In this document: positions 1 through 7,366 of the stretch, piece by piece
Layout: each line of letters opens with the position of its first letter
Numbering within the stretch: position 1 is the first letter of the stretch
NCBI GenBank assembly: GCA_944389685.1
Contig: CALXNF010000010.1
Span: 1 to 34,085, forward strand
Length of the DNA: 34,085 bases
Reading direction: 5' to 3'
From: an uncultured Alphaproteobacteria bacterium
GTDB lineage: Bacteria > Pseudomonadota > Alphaproteobacteria > Rs-D84
Notes under the pieces: generated by a model
The model's database searches: none
What the model was told of the DNA's origin: nothing
Seen by the model: only the letters and a program-made list of their open reading frames with translations
Made by a program: the position numbers and the translations under genes

Positions 1-2
1 TG

Positions 3-581
3 GGTGGGGCCGACTTTCGCAGTCCAGAATCAATAGAACGATTAAAACAGGCGGATTTAATTATAACGAATCCGCCTTTTTCTTTGTTTCGTGAGTTTAT
101 GGACTTACTTATTCAGTACGATAAAAAATTTTTAGTCATAGGTAACAAAAATGCTGTGGCTTACAGAAATATTTTTTCTCAAATAAAAAATAATAAAATT
201 TGGTTTGGTGTTCGTAGGTGGACTGGTGGTATGATATTTATTACTCCAGACAACAGTAAGAAAGCTGTTCCTGCAATATGGTTTACCAACCTGGAACATT
301 TATATGCCCCTGCCCCGATATCTTTGAAAAAATCTTTTAATAGTTTGGAATATAAGCGATACGACAATGCTGATGCAATAAATATAAACAGGACAGCGGA
401 CATACCGAATGATTATTTGGGTATAATGGGGGTGCCTATAAGTTTTCTTGAAAGATATAATTCGTACCAATTTGAAATATTGGGATTAGATAAAGATTTT
501 ACATATGATAAAGGGGCTGGCATGGTAAGTGGGCAGCGAATATATACAAGGATTTTTATCAAAAAAAGACCTTGCGAATAA
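3..581 (+). CDS. Adenine-specific DNA methyltransferase, EcoRI family (5' end outside window)
   Basis: The reading frame is open from the first bases, so the N-terminus, including any SAM-binding motif, lies outside the window; 192 residues are visible. Residues 22-26 read TNPPF, the (N/D/S)PP(Y/F) catalytic motif IV of N6-adenine methyltransferases, inside the hydrophobic strand DLIITNPPF. The following text (FREFMDLL, KKFLVIGNKNA, a GG pair, then AIWFTNL) resembles what I recall of the EcoRI-methylase family, in which these blocks follow motif IV. The expected product methylates adenine in a palindromic DNA site. The TTG at 84 is not the real start because motif IV lies upstream of it in frame. 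The 3' end overlaps the next gene by up to 10 bases, which suggests translational coupling. Whether this is an orphan or part of a restriction-modification system cannot be settled from the part seen. Confidence 0.82.
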   Translation, partial: GGADFRSPESIERLKQADLIITNPPFSLFREFMDLLIQYDKKFLVIGNKNAVAYRNIFSQIKNNKIWFGVRRWTGGMIFITPDNSKKAVPAIWFTNLEHLYAPAPISLKKSFNSLEYKRYDNADAININRTADIPNDYLGIMGVPISFLERYNSYQFEILGLDKDFTYDKGAGMVSGQRIYTRIFIKKRPCE

Positions 582-1618
582 AGGGGTATATATTTCATAC
601 TGTTCATGTGTTAAAAAGATTTGTCGTTTTATTTATTTCTATTTTTGTGTCGTTTGGTGCACTAGCGTTTGAGCTTCAGGATTTAACCGCCTATAATGCC
701 GTCGCTATAAAAACTATGAAACCGACAGATACAATTCGCCCCGATAAAAAATACTCTTTGCAAATTACTGGTACAAAAGACCTAGAAAAAGTTTTAGGTA
801 CGGAAAAGAAAGAATTTAAAACCTTGTATGTGTATGTTGGTGATACGCAAGTTGAAGAATACAATACTGCTAAATGGTATTATTATTATCAACCGTCTTG
901 GAATGGTCGCGGACGTGGTAAATTAAACTATAAGCGTAATCAAATAACAGAATCTGGTAAAGCGGGAGATACTTTATTTGTCGCAAGAAAAAATAATGAT
1001 GAATTGTTGTTTCTTATTGTAGAGAAAGACAATCCTATAAAACAAAAACTTTTGCATAGCTTAGGTTTAGAAAGTGAGAAAGTCATAAAAGAACCATCAT
1101 TTTGGGAGCGATTGTGGGGAACTAAATCAGAAGAAACATCGGAATATGAAATAGAGGAAGAAAAGTTATCTATACCGAAAATCTCGGAAAAATCATGGGT
1201 GCGTGTTTACTTTACCCCAGGCAATGATTGTGAAAACAATATCATCGCAGAAATCAATCAAGCAAAGAAGATAGATATAGCCGTCTATTCTATTACCAAC
1301 CAGAACATAGTTGATGCGATAATAGACGCCAAAGAACGTGGGGCAAAAATAAGGGTAATTACAGATAGGTTGCAATCAGCTGGTAAATATTCTTTGGCGG
1401 AAGAATTAGAATCAGCAGGAATACCTGTTATCACTAACGTAAAGCATAAGATAATGCATAACAAGTTTGCAATATTTGACGGGAAACGCATAGAAAGCGG
1501 TAGTTATAATTGGACGGACAGCGCGACAAAATCAAACGCAGAAAATTGTATGTTCTTTGACCAAGAAGATAAAGCGTTTACTAAGCAATTTGAATATTTA
1601 TGGGATTTGTATCAATAA
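572..1618 (+). CDS. Exported phospholipase D-fold nuclease (Nuc-like) with an N-terminal extra domain
   Basis: The C-terminal part (about residues 215-348) is a single PLD phosphodiesterase domain. It contains IDIAVYSITN, and the HKD motif H296-N-K298-x4-D303 is followed by GSYNWT. Proteins with one HKD motif, such as the plasmid endonuclease Nuc, dimerise to form the active site. Residues 13-32 form a good Sec signal peptide (basic start, hydrophobic core, A-L-A before a likely cleavage site), so the protein should act in the periplasm or outside. Residues 60-155 form a separate domain with a KWYYYY stretch, RNQIT (122-126) and GDTLFVARK (132-140). This faintly recalls the EcoRII-N/BfiI-type DNA-binding barrel, but that is a guess. 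The start is uncertain: TTG 572 overlaps the methyltransferase, while GTG 608 would begin exactly at the signal peptide. Neither has a well-placed ribosome site; AAGGGG at 581-586 is about 21 bases from GTG 608. Confidence 0.8.
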   Translation: MRIKGYIFHTVHVLKRFVVLFISIFVSFGALAFELQDLTAYNAVAIKTMKPTDTIRPDKKYSLQITGTKDLEKVLGTEKKEFKTLYVYVGDTQVEEYNTAKWYYYYQPSWNGRGRGKLNYKRNQITESGKAGDTLFVARKNNDELLFLIVEKDNPIKQKLLHSLGLESEKVIKEPSFWERLWGTKSEETSEYEIEEEKLSIPKISEKSWVRVYFTPGNDCENNIIAEINQAKKIDIAVYSITNQNIVDAIIDAKERGAKIRVITDRLQSAGKYSLAEELESAGIPVITNVKHKIMHNKFAIFDGKRIESGSYNWTDSATKSNAENCMFFDQEDKAFTKQFEYLWDLYQ

Positions 1619-1619
1619 T

Positions 1620-1642
1620 AAAAACGGCGTTTTGCCGTTTTT
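1620..1642. terminator. Bidirectional rho-independent terminator
   Basis: A perfect 9-bp stem (AAAAACGGC, 1620-1628, with GCCGTTTTT, 1634-1642) closes a 5-base loop. It is A-rich on one side and T-rich on the other, so it can end transcription of the PLD gene (plus) and of the small Cys-rich gene (minus), whose stop codon lies at 1645-1647. Confidence 0.9.
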
Positions 1643-1644
1643 AT

Positions 1645-1965
1645 TTATCTTAGACCTTTTGCGCGACAGCATGCAGATGCAGCACTGCGCCAATCAGAAT
1701 ATTTCTTTGACGGGGAACGTAAGTCTTGCCATGCTTGCCATCCGCTACATTTTTTATCTGAACCTGTGCCAGTACATTTTGCGTATCTACGTAATGTGCA
1801 AGTTTGGTTAGACGTCTTACCGGTATCTGTAGTACATTTGACGACAACGGTTTGGTTTTTTGCGTCATTCTTTCCCAGTTCTTTAGAAGATAAAAGTTGG
1901 TATGCGTTTGCACCATAAAAAGTTGTGCCAATTAAACATAATGCAATAAATAATTTTTTCATCAT
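1645..1965 (-). CDS. Small exported Cys-rich protein, unknown function
   Basis: The start chosen is the first ATG of an ATGATGAAAAAA run at 1965. It has a GGGGG ribosome site at 1974-1978, better placed than for the ATG at 1980, which would include that site in the coding region. The product is 106 residues: a Sec signal peptide of about 21 residues (MMKKLFIALCLIG..ANA) followed by a basic mature part with six cysteines in KC, TC, KC, KC and a final CC pair, enough for three disulfides in the periplasm. Aromatic residues cluster in GWQAWQDL. I do not recognise the family. It lies downstream of the exported-protein operon but has its own promoter (-35 at 2013-2018, -10 at 1990-1995), so it may be expressed more strongly than, or separately from, that operon. 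Confidence 0.7.
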   Translation of the reverse strand: MMKKLFIALCLIGTTFYGANAYQLLSSKELGKNDAKNQTVVVKCTTDTGKTSNQTCTLRRYAKCTGTGSDKKCSGWQAWQDLRSPSKKYSDWRSAASACCRAKGLR

Positions 1966-1989
1966 ATTATGCACCCCCATTCATAATTA

Positions 1990-2018
1990 ATTATAACCGG
2001 TCATCTAGAAAATTACAA
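1990..2018 (-). promoter_or_regulatory. Promoter of the small Cys-rich exported protein
   Basis: On the minus strand a TTGTAA box (2013-2018) is followed after 17 bases by TATAAT (1990-1995). This places the transcript start near 1983, about 18 bases before the chosen ATG. It sits in the gap after the stop codon of the upstream gene. Confidence 0.6.
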
Positions 2019-2025
2019 TGGGTAA

Positions 2026-3774
2026 TTATTCGCCGGTCGTTTCTTTAGTGGTCCAAGGTTCATCATTCATTACCAGAAAATATAGTTCCGGATTTTCCGT
2101 GCCGGGATTTCTGATGATTGGGCGGACTACATAAATATCTACATTACAAGCGTGGTTGTTTTTTTCTTTTTGAACTTCTTCCAGATTAAAATGGAATTTA
2201 TTTGCAAAGTCCATTGCTTGCAAGAATGCGGCATCATCATCGGCCGCACTGTATGCGTCCCCTGCCCACATCAGCCACATACCATGATTAACGACGTTTT
2301 CTTGACCCTGCAGGTCATCGGCAGATAATAATGTTAATGGTTTAAATTCAATATCGCTTGTAAATTCACCCGTACTTGTTTCCGACCAGTCGTACACTCC
2401 CCCGATAAACTTAAGAGCACCATATATTAATCCACCAGCACTTTCTAGTTTTGCTAAGGCACCAGCGTTAGCTAGTGTAGAATGAAATAACCAATCTTTT
2501 ACTCGACCGGAAAAAGTACTGCTACGTGCAACTTTTGCGGCACTTCGTAACTGTTTCCCCCCTGTGTTCAGTGCTTTTACGGTTCGCCATGTTCTGGCAA
2601 TCATATTGCCCCTTTGGGCAGGTTTCAGAACGCTTTTTAGCTCTCGGCGGTATTTGTTTAAGGAAGAAAAAGTTTCGCTATATTCTTTATATTTCTTTAC
2701 GTTTTCATCATTCTTTTCTAATTCTTTTAGGGTTTTTGTATAATTTTCAATCTCTTTAGTTTTTTCAAGATATTTTGCTTCATCAATTGTTCTGTCGATA
2801 TTTTTTAATTCTTCGGTTGCTTTCGCATATTTCTGCCCTAATTTTATGTAGTTTTTTACCGAGGTTTCTTCCCGTAACGTACGCATTGATGTGGATAATG
2901 TTTTAAGTATTTTTGACGCGCGTGCAGATTTTGTGGCCCCTAAAATTGCGGCACCACCACCTGCTGTTACAACTGTTATTGCTACGTCCAAACCTATTTC
3001 CAGATAAGAAATCCATTGTAAATTGACGTCCCCCGCAACATAATAATCGTTACTGTCATCTTCTAAATTTACGGTTTCTTTCATAGCCAGATTTATCATG
3101 GCGTCATCATAAGTCAAAGCAGATTTGCCGGTACATTGACCATTTTGTGGAAATATTGTATCAATGTTATCTTCTATATATTTTAAAGAAACCGTATTGT
3201 TTTTCCCTTTCCCGATGAAATTTTCTAAGCTGCCGGATTGTACCACCATAATTGCATACCATGCAGGATCTGTATTAGTCCAGATAGCATCATCGTTAGG
3301 ATCGCCAACGCGTGGATTGGGGTCAGAAGAAGGCAACGTTTTTTTATCGCCTAATGTTATTCGTTGCTTTAATATTTTTGGTTGAGTTTCATAGTTTATA
3401 ACGATTTCACGACCATTTTGGAAAGTATATGTTATCGGTAAAAAAGTTATTGTTTCTTCTTCTGGAAGATCTGTAAATTCCGGACATTTTAATACATTGC
3501 GCAAAACGTCCGGTTGTTGCATCGTTTGGTAAATCCATTTTTTTATATCTTCTTCTGAAGCGCTTTCGTCGATTAATGAAGAATTTTCTATTAAAGAATT
3601 TCTAAAAATGGTTGTGGAACATGTTGTATTATCTGGGGCTCGTGCTAATAATTCTTCTGCAGGGATGAAGTCAGGTGAGTCAACTGGTAAAATTATATCT
3701 TCATTCATATCTGCGCAAAGCGCCACGTTTGTGGCGCAGAATATAAAAACAAATGGCATAAGTATTGATTTCAT
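2026..3774 (-). CDS. Large exported protein with hydrophobic segments and long coiled coil, unknown function
   Basis: This is a 582-residue protein with a signal peptide (1-21, ending ALCA). Residues 32-46 hold the motif DSPDFIPAEELLARA, which recurs in the exported protein at 21422-22345. A mixed domain to about residue 250 is followed by a Gly/Ala-rich hydrophobic stretch (about 255-280), a charged coiled coil (about 295-385, many E/K heptads), a basic helical stretch, a second Gly-rich hydrophobic stretch (about 445-463, with GGLIYGALKFIGG) and a C-terminal globular part. The order of blocks matches the gene just upstream (3782-5284), so the two look like divergent paralogues. It is co-transcribed with that gene (7-base gap) behind a prepilin peptidase. 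I do not recognise the family. A surface or membrane-inserting protein is plausible, but no enzymatic motif is visible. Confidence 0.75.
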   Translation of the reverse strand: MKSILMPFVFIFCATNVALCADMNEDIILPVDSPDFIPAEELLARAPDNTTCSTTIFRNSLIENSSLIDESASEEDIKKWIYQTMQQPDVLRNVLKCPEFTDLPEEETITFLPITYTFQNGREIVINYETQPKILKQRITLGDKKTLPSSDPNPRVGDPNDDAIWTNTDPAWYAIMVVQSGSLENFIGKGKNNTVSLKYIEDNIDTIFPQNGQCTGKSALTYDDAMINLAMKETVNLEDDSNDYYVAGDVNLQWISYLEIGLDVAITVVTAGGGAAILGATKSARASKILKTLSTSMRTLREETSVKNYIKLGQKYAKATEELKNIDRTIDEAKYLEKTKEIENYTKTLKELEKNDENVKKYKEYSETFSSLNKYRRELKSVLKPAQRGNMIARTWRTVKALNTGGKQLRSAAKVARSSTFSGRVKDWLFHSTLANAGALAKLESAGGLIYGALKFIGGVYDWSETSTGEFTSDIEFKPLTLLSADDLQGQENVVNHGMWLMWAGDAYSAADDDAAFLQAMDFANKFHFNLEEVQKEKNNHACNVDIYVVRPIIRNPGTENPELYFLVMNDEPWTTKETTGE

Positions 3775-3781
3775 AAATTTT

Positions 3782-5284
3782 TTAATCGTCTATTCTTATT
3801 GTGTCGTCTACAACCATATTTTCTGTTGATATTTCAAGGGTATCGGGATCATACATATAAAAACCTGCATACATATCAATATCGTCTTCGTTCCAGTCAC
3901 ATTTGCCTTGATCTTTTACGGAAGAGATGATTGCATTTTTTACTTTTTCCCATTGTTGTGTATCCATTATTAACACATTCCCGCGAGAACCGTCTGGATT
4001 TATTTCATACAAAACATAGTCTTCTTCGTTAACACAATATGTTTTTCCTAAAATCGGTTTAAAAACTTTTGTATTGATATCATCATTTGCCAGACCATCG
4101 CCGCAGACGGTGTAACAACCCTCATTATGATCAACGTCTTGACAGTTTATGATGTCGTTTGATAAATCGGAATTAACAAGACTGTACAAAGTTGAACCAG
4201 CATGTTTTGCAGCATTGCTTCCTATTAAATAAACTAAAGCACCGCCATCAAAAAATTTTGTCGCTTTAGAAGCTAAATTTTTCTTGATAATTTTTGTATA
4301 ATTTTTGACTCCGGTTTTTAATACCCCTTTTCCTCCTAAGCGAGCAGCAGCACTAACCGAACTAGCCATACTTAAATCAATGGCAGATCGTGCTAATAAA
4401 TGACTCCCTGTACGAGTCATACTTCTTGCTGTGTTGGTTGCCCCAAGTTTCGCAATACCTTTCGCAGTACTTTTTAATCCTGCGCCAATTGCTGCCCGAC
4501 CTGCTGTTACGGCTGCGCCACCAGCGCCACCAGCAAAAAATGTTAGAATTGTTGCAGCGGCAGTTGCTCCCCAACCAACAATATCAATGGTCATTTGCCA
4601 AGAACGGTTGTTTTCACATAGTATGGCACCTCGTTTTTGCATCGTCGAATCTAATACCTGAGAGATCTCTATAAGAACTTCATCCCAGTTTATATTTATT
4701 CCATAATTTTCATCTACTACTTCCCCAGATAAAGCGATTAATGCAGATTTATATTTATACAAGTTATCGTCGTTTCCTAAAAAGTCTAAAATAAATGCAT
4801 TATCTAATCTTGCTGTAGGGTCTGCTTTATTGGCATTTATGTATGCAGTAACTAAATCAACAAAGAATACTCGCTGAGCTTCTGTATCTGGGCCTAATAT
4901 ATTGTAGACAATAATAGAAAGAATCTCTTGGTCAGCATTTGAAAAATCACCCTGAGAGCCATATCGCATTCTTTTGCGTACAATATCCCAATTTATAGTT
5001 AGGCGAATTTCTGGGTTATTATAAATGACAGTATCTATGTTTTTGGCGAATAAATCCGGATAATTGGAACAAGTTGTACGATAAGATGCGGCATTCGCAA
5101 CCGCACCGTTATAATCAGCCGCCAACCCATTGATAGCATTTTCTACTTGTGAATAAAGTTCACAAGCAACCAATTCATCGCAATCTGTATAGCTCATACA
5201 CTCGCTGGAAACTGCCGCATTACCGGCGAAAGAAAAAAAAGGAGATATCAATATAGGATAAAAAATAGTTTTTAATTTTATCAT
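3782..5284 (-). CDS. Large exported protein with Gly/Ala-rich hydrophobic region, unknown function
   Basis: This is a 500-residue protein. Its N-terminal signal peptide (about 1-23, with FFSFAGNAAV) is followed by a Cys-containing region (SECMSYTDCDELVACEL). A globular part runs to about residue 225. A Gly/Ala-rich hydrophobic run (about 227-268) is followed by a basic, Ala/Ser/Lys-rich helical stretch, a second hydrophobic run (about 346-371, DGGALVYLIGSNAAK) and a Cys-rich C-terminal domain (NCQDVDHNEGCYTVCGDG, later KTYCV and KCDW). Its start overlaps the preceding gene by ATGA (5281-5284), a sign of translational coupling. The architecture parallels the next gene. Two hydrophobic hairpin-like regions separated by a basic linker recall membrane-inserting proteins, but this is inference from composition only and no known family is recognised. 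Confidence 0.75.
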   Translation of the reverse strand: MIKLKTIFYPILISPFFSFAGNAAVSSECMSYTDCDELVACELYSQVENAINGLAADYNGAVANAASYRTTCSNYPDLFAKNIDTVIYNNPEIRLTINWDIVRKRMRYGSQGDFSNADQEILSIIVYNILGPDTEAQRVFFVDLVTAYINANKADPTARLDNAFILDFLGNDDNLYKYKSALIALSGEVVDENYGININWDEVLIEISQVLDSTMQKRGAILCENNRSWQMTIDIVGWGATAAATILTFFAGGAGGAAVTAGRAAIGAGLKSTAKGIAKLGATNTARSMTRTGSHLLARSAIDLSMASSVSAAARLGGKGVLKTGVKNYTKIIKKNLASKATKFFDGGALVYLIGSNAAKHAGSTLYSLVNSDLSNDIINCQDVDHNEGCYTVCGDGLANDDINTKVFKPILGKTYCVNEEDYVLYEINPDGSRGNVLIMDTQQWEKVKNAIISSVKDQGKCDWNEDDIDMYAGFYMYDPDTLEISTENMVVDDTIRIDD

Positions 5285-6198
5285 TTTTTTGCATCTTTTA
5301 ACGTTTGAGATATCTTTGCTATCAGTTGAGCACGATTAATAGAATTTGTTTGTTGTTGGCATTCTGGCGCTGTGGGATTCTTTTCGCAATACAGAGCCTT
5401 ATTAACTTTTGCCATTTGCTCCATGCGAGTCAAATAATCTTCTTCTGGTTCAATTGTAGGAATGATGTATGCAGACTTATCTGCATATGGTGCATAACCT
5501 GCCGCATCGTTTTGTATTCGTTGGGTAAACGTTAAATCTGATGCTGTCTTCGGAAATTCTGCTTTTGCTAATTGTGTGGTGCCAGATGTCGCATTAGTAG
5601 ATTGTAAGTTTTCTAATTCTTTTTTCCTTTCTAGCATTTCTTGAGCCCAAGGGTCACCGTTCCACGTTGGCAGCTGTGGCTGATAAGGATTTTGAAATTC
5701 TACTTTTTGTGTGTTTACACTTGTGTTAGACGTTGTTGCACTAGGAAACGGAACGTACCCACTCGTTGGTACAACCAAAGCTTTTTGTGATACGTAGTTT
5801 TTAAATTCTGTATCAATAAAACCTGAACATGGCGTCACATAATTTTTATTGGGCAGACTAGCCAGTTGAACGGTTATAGTTGGGCGCGCGTCGTCTACAT
5901 CTATGCCCGCACAATTATTACGCGTTGAGCAATACGAAGCAACTAGCGCACTTACAATTGTTTGACATTCACTTGTGTCTACATCTGTTCCTTGGATATA
6001 AACAGGAACGGGCATACGTTGATTGTATGGGCCATTTGGATCCCAAAACGGGTTAGAAGAATAATTTTGAACGTTTTGAATTTGACCGTATTGTGAAAAT
6101 GGTGTCGTTCCAGTATTTTGAAAAGTCGTCGCCATTACACTAGAGGTGCTAACATAAAAAAACGTACAAATTATTATAGAAGTTAAAATTTTATTCAT
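5281..6198 (-). CDS. Exported protein, unknown function, second gene of prepilin-peptidase operon
   Basis: This is a 305-residue protein with a signal peptide (about 1-23, ending SVMA). The mature part begins with an Asn/Gln/Pro/Tyr-rich stretch (SSNPFWDPNGPYNQR). Six cysteines follow: four between about residues 79 and 120 (SECQ, SYCS, NNCAG, TPCSG) and two near the C-terminus (LYCEK, PECQQ), a pattern suited to disulfides outside the cytoplasm. The middle is low in complexity and Thr/Ser/Asn-rich; the last 60 residues are helical and charged (EEDYLTRMEQMAKVNKAL). The ribosome site is GAGAGAA just before the ATG. It lies 26 bases after the prepilin peptidase and overlaps the next gene by four bases, so all belong to one transcript. 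No family recognised. Confidence 0.75.
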   Translation of the reverse strand: MNKILTSIIICTFFYVSTSSVMATTFQNTGTTPFSQYGQIQNVQNYSSNPFWDPNGPYNQRMPVPVYIQGTDVDTSECQTIVSALVASYCSTRNNCAGIDVDDARPTITVQLASLPNKNYVTPCSGFIDTEFKNYVSQKALVVPTSGYVPFPSATTSNTSVNTQKVEFQNPYQPQLPTWNGDPWAQEMLERKKELENLQSTNATSGTTQLAKAEFPKTASDLTFTQRIQNDAAGYAPYADKSAYIIPTIEPEEDYLTRMEQMAKVNKALYCEKNPTAPECQQQTNSINRAQLIAKISQTLKDAKK

Positions 6199-6224
6199 TT
6201 CTCTCTATCACCCTTTATAAATGA

Positions 6225-6698
6225 TTATATCAAAAAGCTCATTGTAAGCAAAGTTAAAATTCCGGCGCCGATGAAAAATGGAGCAAATGGTATGAACTTT
6301 TGTTTGTGAATGGTTCCCCATATTACCCCGCTAATGCAAGAAATTACCAGAGCTATTGCTAAACCCGTAACCCCAAGCCATATTCCGCCAACGCTGATCA
6401 GCTTTATATCACCCATCCCTATGGGGGTATTTGATGCGGTGGAATGTTTGCGGACCGGAATTTTAAAAAATTTTCCTATTACCGTTGCTAAGATATAGCC
6501 GGACGTTGCCGCAATAACTGATTCGGTTAAATCAAATTTCCACGGAAAAAAAGTGACAATTATTAAACCTGTTAGTAATAGTGGGAATAGATACACGTCT
6601 GGGATTATACGCCGGCGCCAATCTGCAACAGATATACACCAAGCGCACCAAGCTGCAATCGCTAATAATATAAAGAAAAAAACTGTAGTGATATTCAT
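6225..6698 (-). CDS. Type IV prepilin peptidase (A24 family, CpaA/TadV-like short form)
   Basis: This is a polytopic membrane protein of 157 residues, the short form that lacks the N-terminal methyltransferase-type domain of PilD. The two catalytic aspartates of A24 peptidases are visible: D26 in VADWRRRIIPD and D97 in GMGDIKL (the GxGD motif). The C-terminus IPFAPFFIGAG also matches the family. It would cleave class III signal peptides of pilins or pseudopilins at the inner membrane. The start has a strong ribosome site (AAGGGGGAATT before ATG). It is the first gene of the operon of exported proteins reaching to 2026, yet none of those shows an obvious prepilin-type leader, so its substrates are probably elsewhere. 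It is transcribed divergently from gcrA. Confidence 0.88.
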   Translation of the reverse strand: MNITTVFFFILLAIAAWCAWCISVADWRRRIIPDVYLFPLLLTGLIIVTFFPWKFDLTESVIAATSGYILATVIGKFFKIPVRKHSTASNTPIGMGDIKLISVGGIWLGVTGLAIALVISCISGVIWGTIHKQKFIPFAPFFIGAGILTLLTMSFLI

Positions 6699-6707
6699 AA
6701 TTCCCCC

Positions 6708-6737
6708 TTGCCTTTCGATTCGAAACTATGCTACAAT
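6708..6737 (+). promoter_or_regulatory. gcrA promoter with internal GANTC palindrome
   Basis: TTGCCT (6708-6713) and TACAAT (6732-6737) are 18 bases apart. Between them lies the 13-base palindrome TTTCGATTCGAAA (6713-6725), which contains GATTC (6717-6721), the CcrM recognition site GANTC. GcrA is known to activate promoters with methylated GANTC near the -35/-10 region, so autoregulation is a reasonable inference. The ribosome site AAGGA follows at 6756-6760. Confidence 0.55.
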
Positions 6738-6757
6738 TATATTGATATATATAACAA
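6728..6757 (-). promoter_or_regulatory. Possible promoter of the prepilin-peptidase operon
   Basis: On the minus strand TTGTTA (6752-6757), 18 bases and TAGCAT (6728-6733) form a plausible but imperfect promoter. It overlaps the gcrA promoter head to head. Its predicted start point falls close to the GANTC palindrome at 6713-6725. Confidence 0.4.
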
Positions 6758-6769
6758 GGATTTTTTGAT

Positions 6770-7330
6770 ATGAGTAAAGGTTGGGATAACGCAACATTAA
6801 AAAAATTGAAAGCCCTAATGGGGAAAGGTCTGTCAACTTCTGAAATCGGTAAAAAATTGGGTATGAGTAAAAATGCCGTTGTTGGGAAGTTAAACCGTTT
6901 AGGTTGGAACCTAAAAGCTGGTGGAATTGCGGGTGCAGATGCAAAGAAAGTTGAAAATAAAAAAACGGCTAAAACCCCAGTAAAGAAAGCAACAGTGACG
7001 GCAAAAGGCGCAGTAAAAGCAGGAAGTAAAACTGTAGCCAAATCAGTAAAAAATAAAGTTGTAGATGCAAAGACAGGAAAAATCACAGTAAAGAAAGAGA
7101 CCGAAGAAAAAAGCTCTAAAAGTTTGAGCAAAAATCTTGCCATGCATCAGCGAATAATACAGCATTCTTTAGATATGGCTAATTTAAAACCAAATCAATG
7201 TCGTTGGCCTATTGGGGACCCTGATTCTGAAAGTTTCCACTTTTGTGGGGCGCAGGTATTTGTAGGTAAGCCATATTGTTATGAACACTGTAAGCAAGCA
7301 TACCAATTTACGCCGCCTAAAAAGAAATAG
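6770..7330 (+). CDS. gcrA: GcrA cell-cycle regulator
   Basis: This is a 186-residue protein. The N-terminus (about 1-48) holds the GcrA helix-turn-helix with tryptophan near the start and LGMSKNAVVGKLNRLGW. The C-terminus (about 140-186) holds C144-RWPIGDP, then FHFCGA and PYCYEHCKQAYQ, the domain that in Caulobacter GcrA binds sigma-70. The two are joined by a long Lys/Ala/Thr-rich linker (about 50-130). GcrA recruits RNA polymerase to promoters carrying GANTC sites methylated by CcrM, coupling transcription to chromosome replication, and it is confined to Alphaproteobacteria. Its own promoter carries a GANTC site. The next gene follows after 36 bases and is probably co-transcribed. Confidence 0.95.
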   Translation: MSKGWDNATLKKLKALMGKGLSTSEIGKKLGMSKNAVVGKLNRLGWNLKAGGIAGADAKKVENKKTAKTPVKKATVTAKGAVKAGSKTVAKSVKNKVVDAKTGKITVKKETEEKSSKSLSKNLAMHQRIIQHSLDMANLKPNQCRWPIGDPDSESFHFCGAQVFVGKPYCYEHCKQAYQFTPPKKK

Positions 7331-7366
7331 GAACTAGCGGTCGGGATCCAAAAGCGAGAGGGAAAT

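Noticed and set aside
6532..7143. Open frame of 203 codons on the minus strand opposite gcrA and prepilin peptidase start
   Set aside because: It is the complement of a Lys/Ala-rich coding region, overlaps two well-identified genes and has no ribosome site or recognisable product.
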